DNA of 30,316 bases from JANOYC01 sp031428675 (GTDB lineage: Bacteria; Actinomycetota; Actinomycetes; Actinomycetales; Microbacteriaceae), in the NCBI GenBank assembly GCA_031428675.1, contig JANOYC010000071.1:1-30316 (forward strand). The letters run 5' to 3'. Positions 29,617 through 30,316 of the stretch are shown here, piece after piece. The notes below the pieces were generated by a model, which was given only the letters and a program-made list of their open reading frames with translations, had not been told where the DNA came from and ran no database searches. The translations under genes and the position numbers were made by a program. Position 1 is the stretch's first letter, and each line of letters begins with the position of its first letter.

Positions 29617-30316
29617 CTAGCGGAATGCGAGTCTCCGGATGCGCGAAACCAGCTCGGCAGGATCCTGGAGGTCGTCCGCGCCCAGCTCCACAACCCGCCA
29701 TCCGAGAGCTTCGAGCCGGCTGCGACGCGTGAGGTCGGACCGCCATTGGCCGGGACTCGAACGGTGATAGTCCCCCTGATACTCGATGATCACTCGGACG
29801 GCCGGGTAGGCGAGGTCGACCCGCGCCACGAACGCCCCCGCCTCGTCCGTGATCACGTGGTTCGCGAGCACCTCGCCCAGCCCTGCGCCCTCGAGTAGGA
29901 CGCGCACGATCGACTCTGGTGGCGACTCAGCCCGCTCATTGAGCGATCCAAGAGCGCGGCGCATGAGACGAATGCCGCGTCGACTAACGCGCATGTCGAT
30001 CGACTCCGCCAGTAACGCGACGGTAGTCATCGGTGCACGCCAGTGAATGAGCGCGTCGCCAGCTGCGACGAGGTGCGGGAACGAGACCCGTCCGGCGAGA
30101 TCACACCACGTGCGCTCGGGCGACGTGCGACGGATGTCGCGCACGATCTCGACGTCCGACTCATGCATCGTCAGACTATGACCGGCGATGTTGGTCGCAT
30201 GGGGCGCTCGCGCCGGAGCGGGCACCGAAATGTGCAATCGCGCGTCTGCCTCGAGGCGTCGGGGAATCGGGATGCGGTGCAGTTGCGCGGCTGTCGCGTG
30301 ACTGACGATCGCATCC
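29617..30316 (-). CDS. DUF559-type (Vsr-like fold) protein, 5' end beyond window
   Basis: The frame stays open to the right edge, so the gene is partial; a TTG at 30237 would start a 206-aa form, but the codons before it read VSHATAAQLHRIPIPRRLEADARLHISVP, which continues the protein. Seen: a C-terminal domain with ARVDLAYPAVRVIIEYQGDYH and a closing RRSRLEALGWRVVELGADDL, the D...E-x-Q layout of DUF559/PD-(D/E)xK nuclease-fold proteins. In actinobacteria such proteins often carry an AbiEi-like N-terminus; only part is visible. Function unknown; DNA cleavage is not shown. Confidence 0.8.
   Translation of the reverse strand, partial: DAIVSHATAAQLHRIPIPRRLEADARLHISVPAPARAPHATNIAGHSLTMHESDVEIVRDIRRTSPERTWCDLAGRVSFPHLVAAGDALIHWRAPMTTVALLAESIDMRVSRRGIRLMRRALGSLNERAESPPESIVRVLLEGAGLGEVLANHVITDEAGAFVARVDLAYPAVRVIIEYQGDYHRSSPGQWRSDLTRRSRLEALGWRVVELGADDLQDPAELVSRIRRLAFR

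Noticed and set aside
1..30316. CRISPR array, tRNA/rRNA, insertion sequence, prophage or toxin-antitoxin locus
   Set aside because: No regularly spaced repeats, cloverleaf sequence, transposase or integrase motif or phage gene was seen. The only hint is the partial DUF559/AbiEi-like gene at the right edge, which is not enough to call a defence system.

Overview
The window looks like chromosomal DNA of a high-GC Gram-positive bacterium (Actinomycetota), most likely family Microbacteriaceae. The supporting signs are high-GC codon use, many GTG/TTG starts, lipobox proteins but no outer-membrane genes, an actinobacterial type of L-arabinose/D-xylose gene set, and rplJ-rplL in their usual order. 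The family assignment is an inference from overall gene character; no rRNA or other marker was compared.

Left part (1-13.8 kb): pentose use. A Bcr/CflA-type MFS exporter and a ROK repressor (XylR-like) lie on the minus strand. The ROK gene is divergent from xylA-xylB, with a promoter and a Bacillus-like xylO operator between xylR and xylA. Convergent to xylB is a six-gene minus-strand cluster, read from 13.7 kb down to 5.7 kb: araB-araD-araA (joined by GTGA stop/start overlaps), then chvE (sugar-binding lipoprotein), mmsA/gguA (double ATPase) and mmsB/gguB (permease). A strong araB promoter carries a LacI-type palindrome, and a 14/16 copy of it sits before the lacI-family gene at 21-22 kb. 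That gene is therefore proposed to be AraR, regulating both itself and araBDA.

Middle part (13.8-21 kb): a compact three-gene plus-strand operon of two full-length RND (CzcA-like) pumps flanking a 150-aa lipoprotein. The lipoprotein resembles only the C-terminal membrane-proximal end of an RND adaptor. No outer-membrane channel is encoded. The first pump has Gly in place of a proton-relay aspartate in TM4, while the second keeps it. This is the best candidate here for an undescribed system: a monoderm, possibly heteromeric RND pump with a mini-adaptor.

Right part (21-30.3 kb): the LacI regulator; cystathionine gamma-synthase/lyase and cystathionine beta-synthase (transsulfuration); a DUF3105 membrane-anchored protein followed by a DUF305 protein; an ABC exporter with a His/Gly-rich N-terminus; rplL and rplJ with an L10-type leader and attenuator; and a DUF559-type protein whose 5' end runs off the right edge.

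Small-scale structure: two unlinked copies of an inverted-repeat element (ends CGAGTTGCCCAC/GTGGGCAACTCG around exactly 34 bp, each preceded by a C-rich tract), a separate 55-bp palindrome beside the MFS gene, a 21-bp perfect inverted repeat inside xylB, and several short tandem duplications. No tRNA, rRNA, CRISPR array, transposase or integrase was recognised.
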